A stretch of DNA of 64,000 bases from Euphorbia lathyris (lineage: Eukaryota; Streptophyta; Magnoliopsida; Malpighiales; Euphorbiaceae): assembly GCF_963576675.1 (NCBI RefSeq), contig NC_088919.1, positions 43,484,501-43,548,500 of the forward strand. Direction: 5' to 3'. This document shows, piece by piece, positions 44,508 through 55,703 of this stretch; position 1 is the first letter of the stretch; every line of letters begins with the position of its first letter. The notes under the pieces were generated by a model. That model saw only the letters and a list, made by a program, of their open reading frames with translations, did no database searches and was not told the origin of the DNA. A program made the position numbers and the translations under genes.

Positions 44508-46127
44508 CTAGTTACTTTTAGGTACCCAATTCTTTTTGGGTCCTTGCTTGTTAGGTTCAACAGGTAAAGCATCATGTTTTATTTTATGGCGACATACTTG
44601 AACAGTATGGCCATTCTTTCCACAGAAGTCACAACTGACTTTCCGTTTAGGATTTCTTACTGACTGGTCAGCACCCCAGTGCTGAGCGTGCCAACACACC
44701 TTTATGGTGTGTCCTTTCTTCCCACAGAAGTCACACTGGACATTCCGATGGGGATTCCATCTCTGTTGACCAGTACTTCGGTACTGAGCGTTCAGAGGAA
44801 TATTTCTTTTGTTTTGAACCTTTAGTTGGTTCTGGATATTTGTGACGTCCTTTCTCAGTTTCTTTGAATCTGATTGGACTTCAGAGACAGACTTATGTAT
44901 GATCTCCATGTTATCATGCAAAGTTGAGTTGTCCTGAAGAAGGAATCTGAGGTCACTTAGCTTGACCTCTTCAACCTCGTCACAGCGCCTGCTGAGTGCT
45001 CTAATTTTCTTATTACACTTTTTGACAAGTGTATAGAAGTCACTCAGGGCATTACCCATTTCGTTTCTGAGCTGGGAAAGTGATATTACCTCATTTGATT
45101 GCTCCTCATCATCAGATGCAATGGAGGGGTCAGCATGCTCAGAGACGCACGACTCAGCAAGTTCGTCAGCCATGAAGCATATCTTCGCTGACTCGGTGGC
45201 CTCAGCTTCTGTTGATGAAGACTCATCACTGTCGCTCCATATTGCCACCATTGCCTTTTTGCCGTTCTTCTTTTCTTTCCTCAGCGTGGGGCAGCTTGAC
45301 TTGATATGGCCAGTTTGATGACATTCAAAGCATGTGATGGGCTTTGAGTTGTCCTTCTTGTATTTGCTGTCGCTGGACTCAGCTTTATACTTATCAAACT
45401 TTCTGTAAGGCTTCTTAAAATATTTGTCATTCTTTCTGAACATCCTTTTCATCTTCCTTGTGAACATAGCCATCTCTTTATCATCTGTTGAGCTCCCATC
45501 AGTGGAGTCAGCTTTCATGACAAGAGACTTCTGCTTCTTGTCTTCAGACTTTTCCTTCACCTCGGAGTTTTTCATTGATATCTTATGGGTCAGCAGCGAG
45601 CCGATGAGTTCGTCATATTTGTAGGTGGTTAAGTCCTGAGCTTCCTCAACAGCGGTCTTCTTTGCTTGCCAGTCTTTAGGAAGACTCCTGAGTATCTTTT
45701 TGACTTGTTCTTCCTCAGTGAAGATCTTCCCAAGTCTCTTGAGCTCATTGATGATGTTTGTAAACCTTGCATTCATGTCAGATATTCCCTCATCATTGTT
45801 CATTTCGAACAGCTCGTACAGTCTCATCTGCTGGTTCACCTTGGACTCCTTTACTTTATTGGTTCCTTCGTAGGTGACCTCCAGCTTCTTCCAGATCTCT
45901 TGCGCCGACTCACAACCGGAGATTTTATTACATTCTGCAGCATCGAGCGCACAGTGAAGCATGTTTATAGCCGAAGCATGATTTTGTAGCTTCTTGAGAT
46001 CATCCTCTGTCCATTTGGCCTCAGCTTTAACAACTGTTTGGCCAGCCACAACTTCGACAGGTACAAATGGGCCTTGGACTATGGATAGCCATGCACTCAT
46101 ATTTGTAGCCTGAATGAAATTTTTCAT
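44508..46127 (-). CDS. Copia gag polyprotein with three zinc knuckles
   Basis: 539 codons, open. An in-frame TAG four codons upstream fixes the ATG at 46127. Residues ~1-190 are a UBN2-type gag domain (WKKLEVTYEGTNKVKESKVNQQ, FTNIINELKRLGK, ILRSLPKDWQAK). Three CX2CX4HX4C knuckles are present: CFECHQTGHIKSSC near residue 268, and CDFCGKKGHTIKVC and CDFCGKNGHTVQVC near 463 and 500. A coiled-coil-like region lies between them. Gag builds the particle and packages RNA. Three knuckles are more than the usual one for copia gag. The protein is Lys-rich around the first knuckle. Confidence 0.88.
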   Translation of the reverse strand: MKNFIQATNMSAWLSIVQGPFVPVEVVAGQTVVKAEAKWTEDDLKKLQNHASAINMLHCALDAAECNKISGCESAQEIWKKLEVTYEGTNKVKESKVNQQMRLYELFEMNNDEGISDMNARFTNIINELKRLGKIFTEEEQVKKILRSLPKDWQAKKTAVEEAQDLTTYKYDELIGSLLTHKISMKNSEVKEKSEDKKQKSLVMKADSTDGSSTDDKEMAMFTRKMKRMFRKNDKYFKKPYRKFDKYKAESSDSKYKKDNSKPITCFECHQTGHIKSSCPTLRKEKKNGKKAMVAIWSDSDESSSTEAEATESAKICFMADELAESCVSEHADPSIASDDEEQSNEVISLSQLRNEMGNALSDFYTLVKKCNKKIRALSRRCDEVEEVKLSDLRFLLQDNSTLHDNMEIIHKSVSEVQSDSKKLRKDVTNIQNQLKVQNKRNIPLNAQYRSTGQQRWNPHRNVQCDFCGKKGHTIKVCWHAQHWGADQSVRNPKRKVSCDFCGKNGHTVQVCRHKIKHDALPVEPNKQGPKKNWVPKSN

Positions 46128-46297
46128 CCTATTCTTCTAGAAGGTGTAGTTAGACCCGAAGAATAGGGGAGGCCGAGTAATGGACAGCCCCTCAGGTAAG
46201 ATATGAGTTGTTTGGTTTCCTGGGAGAAACCGAGTGCTGTTTTCGCCCATAGTGGGGATCAGCTCAAGGTGGTTAAACCTTTTACAGTGAGCTTTTA

Positions 46298-46311
46298 GAG
46301 CTCTGATACCA
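46298..46311 (-). other. Primer binding site (initiator tRNA-Met) of the sirevirus-like element
   Basis: The minus strand reads TGGTATCAGAGCTC, two bases inside the 5' LTR. Confidence 0.88.
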
Positions 46312-46313
46312 CT

Positions 46314-47651
46314 TGTTGGTCCCTTATAACGTTACAAGTATAGTTCCAAGGGGGGTTAGGAACTATTTAAAAAATTTTAAGTTAGGGCAGACTTCTTTTT
46401 CGTGAGAAAAAGGTTTTAACAGCGGCGCTGAGTGAATAGCAAGATACTGGCTTAGTCAACTGGTGACTAGGTCAGTTTCTTTACTTGAGTCAGGAGATAT
46501 CACTTAGAGTCTATTCCTGAGCTCAGATATTCAATGCGCACAACTCAGCTTGACCTCTTTACTTGGTCAGTTTTTATTTAAGCAAGCAATAAGTATATAA
46601 AGGAGTTTAAGGTTAGAAATATGTTACTCAGCAGATTTATCCAGGTTCGGCCTCCAAGCCTACGTCTTGTCCCTGGAACACGTTCCGAGATTTCGAATTC
46701 TCTGCTGAGCTCTTTAACGGTAGAGCATCAAACCTTTTACAATCTTAGCAACTGAGTATAACAAGAGTACCTTCCTCTATACCTCTACTCAATCCTAATC
46801 TCTCGCTGAGTACTATAACCGAGTACTCAGCTTCTCCTTTCTAATTCTAGAAATGATAAGTGTTTGTCCTAAACAACGATTGCTAAGACACCTTAGATGA
46901 TTGAATAATCACTCTAGACTTTTACACAAAAAGATATGAAATTTAGTGTAAGATTGCTTTGCTTTTTCTTGCAGAACTTTGCGTAGAAATTTGGTCAGTG
47001 TAATGGCTTGATCAAGTTCTATGTTTTATGAAGCAACAGAAGGGCTCTATTTATAGAGATGTCTGAGGTGTCGGTCATTTTGAATTTCGAAATAACTGTT
47101 GGAGGGAAACAGCTTCCTGTCGTTGTCATCCTGTCTTGCTCAGAGCTCTCGGCCAATCAGATTTGAGTATCTTCTGTCCTCGGTCAGCTTTTGGTCAGCT
47201 CGACAGAATGTCTCTCCATTTATGGTAAGGTCAACTGGACAGCATTCTGTGTCTTCTGAACTTTACCCAAAGTGGAAACACTTTGTCTGGAAGTTGTTCT
47301 TAGCCAGCTACTGTCTTGTACTCTTTGTCGAATCAACTCAGCAGCTTCCTCCCGAAGTTGTTCCATGAAGGTCTTCTAGATCCTTCTTCCGATGAGTTGC
47401 GTTTTGTACATAACGATAGCGTTTTGACATACGCGGGCAGAGTTGCCTTCAACTGTTTGACTTGGGCTTTGACTTCCGTATTGGGCTTTGGGCCTTTTAA
47501 ACTTTGTGTCTTATAAACAATTTAGCACAACATTGAACAAACACATTAGTAGAATAAATCAAAGCATTTAAACTTAGTGTGTTTAGAATATATTTTAATT
47601 ACACTTAAACAATTTTGTCAAATCAAAATTATGTGGAAAGGTGTTTCAACA
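46314..47651 (-). repeat. 5' LTR of the sirevirus-like element
   Basis: Same ends as the 3' LTR. For transcription on the minus strand this copy is the promoter. The TATA-like CTATAAATAG lies at 47047-47056 (read on the minus strand). Confidence 0.92.
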
Positions 47652-47656
47652 AGGAT

Positions 47657-48451
47657 GACTTCCATGCCTTAGTTGGCTGCAGTCAGGCTCGACGTTTCTG
47701 GGGTCTGACTAGTGTTGCAGGTTTGGGAGATTCTTGCTCTTCGTTTAGAGAGTTCTGGGAGAAGTTGGGGTTGTTGTTCCCCTCGAAAACTGGTACGGTG
47801 GCAGTCTGCTGCTGGTTCTTATGGCTTAACCGGAATAATAGAGTATGGTCAAAACAAGTCATGACACCTACCATACTCTTCTCCACTGCCATGCAATTTA
47901 TCTCAAGTTGGAAAGCTGCCCAGAGCCAGGGAAGTGGTGCAGTGGTGACGACTGCTGAAGTAACTCAGAAATGGTGCAAACCCCCACCAGGTATGTTAAA
48001 ACTTAATATTGACGGGGCCATATTTTCTGCCTCGGGTACTGCTGGTTATGGATTCATCCTGCGGGATAGCGATGGCGGGTTCCAAGCTGCAGGTAACGGT
48101 ACTATTTACTGTTGTCTTGACCCTTTTCTAGTTGAGGCGATCTCGTGTTGCGAGGCGTTGAGCTGGCTGAAGGATTCTGGTAGACAAAATGTGTTGGTAG
48201 AATCGGATTCACAATTGCTAGTGTATGCTATTCAGCGAGAAGCTAGTGGCAATTCGACTCTAGATCTAGTTATTGAAGACTGCAAAATCCTTATTAAGGA
48301 TATAGGTAATGTGTCAATCTCATTTATTCGTAGGTCAGCGAATTCCGCTGCTCACTTTTTAGCCCGTGCAGCTACACCTGCTTTTGAGAGGAAGGTCTGG
48401 ATTTCAGTACCTTCTTCTTGTGTCTGTACTGCTCTTGCTGCTGATATTTAA
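47657..48451 (+). pseudogene. LINE ORF2, last 264 residues: zinc-binding end and RNase H
   Basis: This continues the LINE ORF2 frame after the copia element and its duplicated AGGAT. It completes the zinc-binding region (DFHALVGCSQARRFW pairs with CPSC before the insertion) and the RNase H domain: LNIDGAIFS, LVEAISCCEAL, VLVESDSQLL and RRSANSAAHFLAR, so the acidic catalytic residues appear kept. The stop TAA at 48449-48451 overlaps AATAAA. There is no start codon of its own, so it is not expected to be translated as the LINE protein. Confidence 0.88.
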
Positions 48452-48494
48452 TAAAACTACCTTTGTTGTAAAAAAAAAAAGTTAAAATGCTAAA

Positions 48495-49377
48495 TTAATA
48501 GTAAAAATGAATTTGAAGATACAAACAAAAGACTTTGAGTTTAATAAAATCAATTGGAAATATTAAACTAAATTACAAACTAATTGAAAATGTTTATAGG
48601 TGACATAAATAATACTATTATTTGTGAAGTAATTGGAGAAGGTGTGAAGAGTGTAGTCAAATCGCGGAGCAAAGTGACGTTGCACTAGATAGATAGATTC
48701 TGTTCAGCTGTGGACTCGCCATTCCCTCTTCTAAAACTACCAATCTACCAAATTAATTCTACCCAAAAACCATCTTCACCCCTCTCACTTTTTTATTTAG
48801 ACATATTCAGCTACTGTTTTATTATTTTCTATCACATTGAGTCCCTAATAATTTAAAAAGTTAGCTATGAGTATAAAACTTGTTAGTAGAAAGTTAATCA
48901 TTTCACACACATTCAAAAATTTTATTTTTTAGTAGTTTGAAACAATTTTTATTATGTCTAATATAATTATAGAAAAACTGTACAAACTTTGTTTCGAACT
49001 GTAAAAAATATAATTTCAAACAGCTAAAGTGAATAATGTTTTTTTAACTGAATTAAGTATTCACAATTAACTAAGTTGATAAGAAAGTGCTTAATATTTT
49101 TTTTAAAAAAATTATAGACTTAATATATCCAAATAAAAAATCAATGTATTAATGCACCAAATAATGAAAGACCAACTGTCTTTTGCCTTAATAATTTTGA
49201 TGTTCTTTCAATTTTAAATTTTGCAAAAGATCTCTCCCCGTGATACTACTGCTCGACAAATCTCCAACATTCACGAAAAGGATAGATTTGATTACTATAC
49301 TAAGGGTATTTCCAACATTAACTAGCTTTTGACTTTCTAAAATAATATAACATATTAGTTAACCAAAATTTAACTAT
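48495..49377. other. AT-rich intergenic DNA
   Basis: No coding or repeat structure recognised. Confidence 0.5.
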
Positions 49378-52096
49378 CTAAGGCCGATTGTTATGAGCAA
49401 TTTCACATTTAAAATCATCTCAAAGATCTTAGCTGATAGGCTCGCCATTATTGCTAGCCGAATTGTTACAGAGAATCAATTTGGATTCATAAAAGGGCGC
49501 CAAATCCATTAGTGCGTTGTAATCGCTTCTGAAGGTGTCAATCTCTTGAATAAAAAATGTTTTGGTGGTAACATGTGCTTGAAGGCGGAAATTAGGAAAG
49601 CCTTTGATACGTTAAACTGGCAATTTCTGCTTGAAGTTCTTAAGTCGTTTGGTTTTTCCTCTCAATTCATTGATTGGATTCATGCGATACTCTCTTCGGC
49701 TCATATCTCAATTCTCACCGCTAATGGATCTGCTGGGTATTTCTCTTGTTCTCGAGGAGTAAGATAGGGAGATCCACTTTCTCCTCTTCTATTTGGTTTA
49801 GCAGAGGATTTCCTTAGCCGTTTTATCAATGCTCATGCCTTGCGTGGGTCGCTGTCTCCGATGGGTTATTCTACTTCTTCTGCAATGCCTTCGCACTTGT
49901 TTTATGCAGATGATATTTTAGTTTTCTGCAGGGCAAGCATCTCGAACATACATGCTCTCATGGATATTTTTGATTTATATGGCTCTCTATCTGGACAATT
50001 ACTGAATTGGCAAAAGTTTAAGATTTTCTTCGGGGATTCGATCTTACTCAGACGTCGGAACAGATTGGCGGGCCTAATTGGAATCAAAATTGGATCTCTC
50101 CCGTTTAATTACTTGGGCGTTCCTCTTTTTCAAGGGATCCCAAGAGCTAAATACCTTGCGGCGACTACGGATAGAATCATTCTCTCTTTCTCGCGCTGGG
50201 CGGGGACGTCTCTCTCTATGGCTGGTAGGCTGACACTTGTTAATTAAGTTATCACTAGCTCTCTGATCCACACCTTTATGATTTACAAATGGCCTGTAAG
50301 TCTGCTAAATAGACTCAATAGACACATGAGGAGTTTCATTTGGACGGGTTCAGTTTTGTCCAAAAAGCTTATTACTGTTCCCTGGAAGGTTTGCTTAAAG
50401 TCCTTAAAGGAAGGAGGGTTGGGTATTAAATACCTCTCGATCCTTAACTTGGCTATGAGTGGTAAATTGGCGTGGGGCTTTCTTTCCTCTAATTATTTAT
50501 GCTTTAATTTGTTGAGGACGCGCTTTCTAAACAGGGCTGGTTTGCTAAAGTTTCGGTTGCAGCGATCATCTGTTTGGTGGTCTGTCAAGGCCGCCTATCT
50601 CAAGTTACGGGAGAATTGTTTTTGGTCATTTGGATCATCTTCTGAGTTGTCATTCTGGAATTCGGTATGGATTTTTCCGCCCCTAGCTGAACAACTTGGG
50701 ATTCCTATGTCAGACCGTTTGAAGCTCACTGATAGAATCTCAGATTTTTATGAAAATGGCAACTGGCGGGATCTTCCGATGCTGGCTAGTCCGTTGCACC
50801 AATGCATCCGGAATATGCATGGAAATGGCTCTGAACATGATTTATGGTTTTGGAGACCTGCGAGCAATGACCTCTTCATGATAAAGTTATTCTATCACTA
50901 GCTACGTGCCCCTCCGACTTTGCCTTTAGTTTTTCAGTCAATTTGGAAACCTTTTATTCAGCCGTCACACTCCATGGTTTGTTGGCATGCATACTGAGGC
51001 TCTTTACTAACTCATGATGCGCTCGTGCTAGAGGTCTGCCTCTAATATCTCGTTGTCCGGTATGTTTAATGGCTTATGAGACGAGTGACCATTTGCTTAT
51101 TCATTGGCCCTTTGCTTCCCAAATCTGGTTCATCATATCAGCTTTATTTGGTAGAAGACTTGTACTTGATTCTTCTCTACAGACCCTCTTGCAACATGCC
51201 TTCTCACACACGTTCAGTTCGCAAGTCGTTTCCCTCTGGGAGGTTGCGCTTGTCAGCGCTGTTTGGTTGATTTGGTCTGTAAGAAATGCTGCTATTTTTG
51301 AGAGCAAGCCACCAAACATTCATGAGGCATTACGCTATCTTTGGTCTGCAATTCGTAGCTCTGATAGAATCAGCAATAGATCGGTATGTAATTCTGTTGT
51401 GGAGTTATCAATTCTCCATAATCTTGGGTTAAACGCTCATCGTCATAGGTCCCCTCAAATCATTGAAGTTAGATGGCAGCCCCCTCCATCTGATTGGATT
51501 AAAGCTAACACTGATGCATCCGTGATCTCGGGTAGAGCTGGTTGCGGTGTGGTTTTTCAAAATAGTCAGGGGCGTCCTCTTGGGTCATTTGCCTTCCCCC
51601 TTGATTGTGCTTTGGTACACATGGCGGAATTGCAAGCTGCTAGTTTTGCAGTTTCGATTGCGAGGTCACGTGGATGGACTCGTCTCTGGATTGAAAGTGA
51701 CTCGACTTACGTTATTCAAATTTTCCATGCCCGTGCGCAGATCATTCCCTGGACAATGCGTGTGGATTGGTTAAATTGTTTAGATTCAATGACACATATA
51801 CAGGTGGTTGTCTCCCATGTGTTCCGTGAGGGAAATCAAGTGCCGAACGCACTTGCTAATTACGGACGTCTGGCCTCAGATTTACAAATGTGGAATACTC
51901 CTCCAGACTTCTGCTCCCTTCTTGCTAGAGATAATGCCATTGGTAGGGATATGTTTAGATTTTCTTAAAACATTCTTTGTACTGGTTTCATACTTTTTTC
52001 ATCTCTTCTTTTATATATTTGGTTCTTTGTCTTTTCGGGGGTGCCAACCTGGTTGGGACTCCCGTTGGGCTACGTCCGTATTTCAATAAAAAAAAA
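49378..52096 (+). pseudogene. 5'-truncated LINE of a second lineage (RT to RNase H)
   Basis: It starts inside reverse transcriptase at RPIVMSNFTFKIISKILADRLA (split wording: RPIVMSNF, then KIISKILADRL), a signature differing from the other LINEs here (RPISLC / RPIALC). It keeps the YADD box (about 49903-49914), but the first catalytic motif reads LKAEIRKAFDTLNW, with Glu where Asp is usual. In-frame stops interrupt at about 49510, 49765, 50245 and 50899, with a frame change near 50990-51060. RNase H (51480-51890) keeps NTDASV, AELQAA and ESDSTYV. It ends near 52084 in a short poly(A). A shared aaaattta on both sides may be a short target duplication. Confidence 0.82.
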
Positions 52097-52147
52097 TTTA
52101 TGTTTTACTCCAACCATGCTAGCTATTTGACTTTTTATTTGATTATT

Positions 52148-52676
52148 GGGTTAATTACAAGTAGATTTCCTGTGATATTTTTATTTACAAACACAACCAT
52201 TTGGTTTGTAAAATTTCCAGATGAGTATCTGCGGTATTTTAATTTACAAACGCAACCATACGTTTTGAAATTTTTTGCATTTGTTTTACTCTACCAAATA
52301 TGCCCGATAACGACTTCAATATGAATTTTTTTAAGAATCAAAGTTGTTTAGTATCATATTTACTATGGAACCATATTTTTAATTTTTCAAAATCATCATT
52401 TTTGGAGTTTTCTCTCTCTAAATATTAACTTTCTCTCTCATAAAAAACAACACCCAAATGATCTCACATCTAAAAAGTTGAAGAATTAAAGTTACTTAAA
52501 ATATAATTTAACTCTTAAAAATTTTCATTTCGAGATCGTTATCGGTTAAATTCTGACAAAGTGAATCCAAATACAAAATTTTGCAAACCACAAGATTGCG
52601 TTTGCGAAAAAAAAAAAACCATAGGTAGCTTTCTAGAAATCGGTGAAACCACAAGACATCTATATATAATTAATCA
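52148..52676. mobile_element. MULE-type MITE, 529 bp
   Basis: The left end gggttaattacaagtagatt and the inverted right end tgattaattatatatagat align over ~30 bases, followed by degenerate similarity. Flanks ttgattatt (52139-52147) and ttgattata (52677-52685) agree at 8 of 9 bases, consistent with a 9-bp target duplication. Non-coding. Confidence 0.6.
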
Positions 52677-52775
52677 TTGATTATATTATTATCGAAAGTG
52701 AATAGAATTAAAGAAAAAAAAGTAGAAAATAAGAAAGGAAAAAAATTAATAAAAAATATAAATAACTAAAGGTAC

Positions 52776-54632
52776 TGTTAGCGATATTTTGCGAATATGC
52801 TAATTTCAACCTTGTCACGTGTGGTTAGGGTGCGGGCGTGCCAGAGGAATTATTCCTCAACTATTAAAGTTGGTTAAGTTTATGGATTTGCGCGCCAAAA
52901 CTTGAATTCTAAACGAAACGATTGGCGAGTGACGCAAGGATTGAAAAAGTCCATCTTGGGTCTCTAGCGCCGTTATAGAAACTTTGCTAGATAAATTGTT
53001 TTATTTAAGCTAATGTGAATAAATTGAAGACGTGAAAAATAAAGAAATTGAAAGATGCGAAATTGACACAAGATTTGGTGAAAATTGGTATTTTATTGAT
53101 TGAATAAGTGTTTGAAACATGAAACTGGAAATGAATTACAATTGAAGAACTTCTATACTAAACATATAGCTAATTCAATTGAATTGGAAGGACAAATCAA
53201 ATACAAGGAATTGAAGTGCAATTAAATTAAATTGGAATTCAACAACAAACTCGGAGCCACAATAGCTATCTCGGATTGATGTTGAATTTTGGTGTTGGTG
53301 CGAGGTCCTCGGAGAGCTGCAGCCGGTCGGGCCCGTACGGTATATGATCTTGGCAATGGCAAAACGTTGGTAGGCAAATGGGGCAGATTTAACCCTCAAC
53401 TTCGGGAGGCTCGTTTGGATGCTTAAGAATACGGAATTGGACGAGTAAATAGGCTAAATTTAACTTCAGGAGGTCAGGAACAAACTTCTATAAGGGATCG
53501 AAAGCTAAAACGGATGTTAAGTAGACGAAATTGGGAGTTGAAAATAACTGGACGAATCTGGAAAATTCTGGAAACAGAATGTCTAAAAGAATTTGGGCTG
53601 GAAAGATCGGCTTGTAACTAGAGTTTCTGGGCACGGAATTGGGCAAATAAATACACTAGATCAAACTTCAGGACGTTAGGAACAACTTTGTCGAAGGGAT
53701 TGAAAGCAAAAAATGACTTTAAACAGACGGAATCGGGCTTTGAAAGTAGTTGGACGAATCTGAAAAATTGATTTGAAAACAGAATTATAACTAGGAATTG
53801 AGCAAATTGAAGGCTTGGAATGCTAAATTGAATTGGAAAACTCGAAAAGAGGCTTGAATTAAGGCTAAAGCACACTAAAAGAGCTAGAAAGAGAGCTAAA
53901 AAATGGAAAGAGGAACTAAGAACTTGAAGAACTAAGAACTTGAAACTAAGAACTAGAGAGCATTGAAAGGGACCTTTAGAGAGGGGTTTTGTGTTGTGAT
54001 TGAGTGTTTTTTTATGAAGGGGAGGGGGTCTATTCATAGTATTTTGGAGTGGCATTTTGGTAATTATTCAGTGGTATTTTGGTAATTATTCACCAACTAA
54101 CTCAACTACCTCCATGCCACATCACCCCACTACCTCAACTTCCTCCAACTACCACTAACTTCCATTGACTGCTTCCAACTGCTGCCGGAAGAGAGGTTAC
54201 GCCCCACGTATGTCCGGCTACGCCCTGCGTGGTGTCGCTTCTGAACCTGTGCGTTTTGTTGATGATATTTATGCGTGACGTTCCTGATGTTAAGTCCCGC
54301 ACAGAGAAGGACGCCGTGCGTATGAGAATGGACGCCCCGCGTGTTGGAGCTTCTGATCTCGAAATGCATTGTTGCCAAGTTTTACGCGTGGCGTCCCTGA
54401 GGTTACGTCCCGCGTATTGGAGCTTCTGAAGCAGACCTTCTCTGGTTGCTTGATCTACGCCCCGCGTATTGGAAGACACGCCCTGCGTAGTGCCGGACTT
54501 TCTCATCGGTTGGCGGTTAGTTTACAAGTGTATTTTTCATTATTTTCTAGACAAAAATAGAAACTATACCCTAAATTAAACATAAGCTTTCTATATACAT
54601 AAAAATAAAATTTATTTTATTTTGGGCCAACA
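52776..54632 (-). repeat. 3' LTR of the LARD-like element
   Basis: Plus-strand ends TGTTAGCGAT to GGGCCAACA. It is nearly identical to the other LTR. Open frames in it are shadows and not conserved proteins. Confidence 0.92.
54190..54500. repeat. Cluster of acgcccYgcgt motifs in the LARD LTR
   Basis: About eight degenerate copies of tacgccccgcgt, several followed by attggagcttctg, occur within 300 bases. The same cluster is in the other LTR at about 59589-59899. It stands out as CpG-rich in AT-rich surroundings. Confidence 0.7.
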
Positions 54633-55703
54633 AATGCCCCCCTCTTTTGTGTATAAATTGACTAGAATTGAAAATTTGTACACAAAAGAATGTATTTAGG
54701 ATTTTTTTTTTCTTTTTTTTTTGTGAAAATTTGAGAAATAAAGCAGAAAAATTACAAAGCAATATGTACGCCGAAATTATTGGAGATAAGTGTACAAAAA
54801 TAAATAAATAATAACAAACTTGACCTCGTGACCGATGAATGGTTTGAGATCAAAACAGTTGTTCAGAATAGTTGTTTGATGGGATTAAATTTGATTCAGA
54901 TCAAATAAATACCAAAAGCTTGGTTCTGAGATAATTGGTACTTCAGAATCACGGATTGCTTTTGAAAAAGGTATGGAAATGGTTTGCAACAAGAGAATGG
55001 CTCGTAATAATGAAAAATAACTTAAAGCTATAATAATGATAAATTTGGACACAACTGGCTCGAATTGAGGAGTGGATAATGTTTATCTAAGCTAAATGGA
55101 CTTCTAGAATAATCAAATTGGAATTTGTCGAATTGGAGAAATTGGACGTGTCGGAATCATTTTAAAATTTGAATACACGAGTTATCTGATGTAAGAAAAA
55201 TCAAATGGCAATGGGGTGATTTCGAGTGAGAAAATTGAGGTTATAGGAAATCGTTTTGAACAAAACGAAAGTTTGGAGTTATGATTTGGATATCAACGAA
55301 GAAATTGAGATTGGTTTTGAAGGAAAATGTGGTTTATGACGGATGAAATCAATTTTGGGAAAAAAGCTAACCCGAACAGTTGTTTGATGGAAATTATGAT
55401 TTTGAGATCAATAATTACCAAAAGCTTGGTTCTGGGTATTTTAATTAACCGGAATCAACTAATAGATAACAAGTATGATTTAGAAATGGTAATGATTGAG
55501 TGTTCTGGTTTGTGAGTTAGAGTTTGAAACAAATGAAGAAGAAGATGCGATAACAAAAGTAGAAAATATGAACCAAATGGAAGCATGAACATAAATAATT
55601 TATTTTGAAAACTGAAATATTTTTTCATTTTTTTTTGTGCTGGCAAAAACGCCAACTTATTTTGACCATAAATGGTCTTATGGGCTATGTTGTAAGTACA
55701 ACA
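54633..55703 (-). other. LARD interior, non-coding, with polypurine tract
   Basis: A polypurine tract (minus strand aaaagaggggggca, 54635-54648) touches the 3' LTR. Further on, two diverged copies of a segment containing ccaaaagcttggttctg lie about 510 bases apart (near 54913 and 55420). No protein domain is seen. Confidence 0.65.

Larger units (their letters stand above)
36131..47651 (-). mobile_element. Sirevirus-like Ty1/copia element, 11.5 kb, with extra ORF
   Basis: Two LTRs (1,341 and 1,338 bp, differing by roughly 30 substitutions counted by eye) face the same way. The target duplication AGGAT is perfect (36126-36130 and 47652-47656). Order on the minus strand: 5' LTR, primer site, gag, pol, extra ORF, repeated polypurine tracts, 3' LTR. 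Large size, long LTRs, an ORF after pol and several polypurine tracts fit the Sirevirus (SIRE/Maximus) group as I recall it. Pol and the extra ORF carry in-frame stops, so this copy is defective. It splits LINE ORF2 after the codons ...EED. Confidence 0.9.
31175..48478 (+). mobile_element. Structurally full-length L1-type LINE, split by a copia element
   Basis: Identical 16-base flanks aagttaaaatgctaaa lie at 31159-31174 and 48479-48494, and a poly(A) precedes the right copy. Without the nested 11.5 kb copia element and its second target copy, the LINE is about 5.8 kb. Its parts are a 5' UTR (31175-31733), ORF1, an overlapping ORF2 and a short 3' UTR with AATAAA at 48450-48455. It is the most complete LINE in the window; apart from the insertion neither ORF contains a stop. 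Confidence 0.92.

Noticed and set aside
54229..54560. Several open frames in the LARD LTRs (for example on both strands near 54.2-54.5 kb and again at 59.6-59.9 kb).
   Set aside because: They arise from the repeated GC-rich motif cluster and recur only because LTRs are duplicated.
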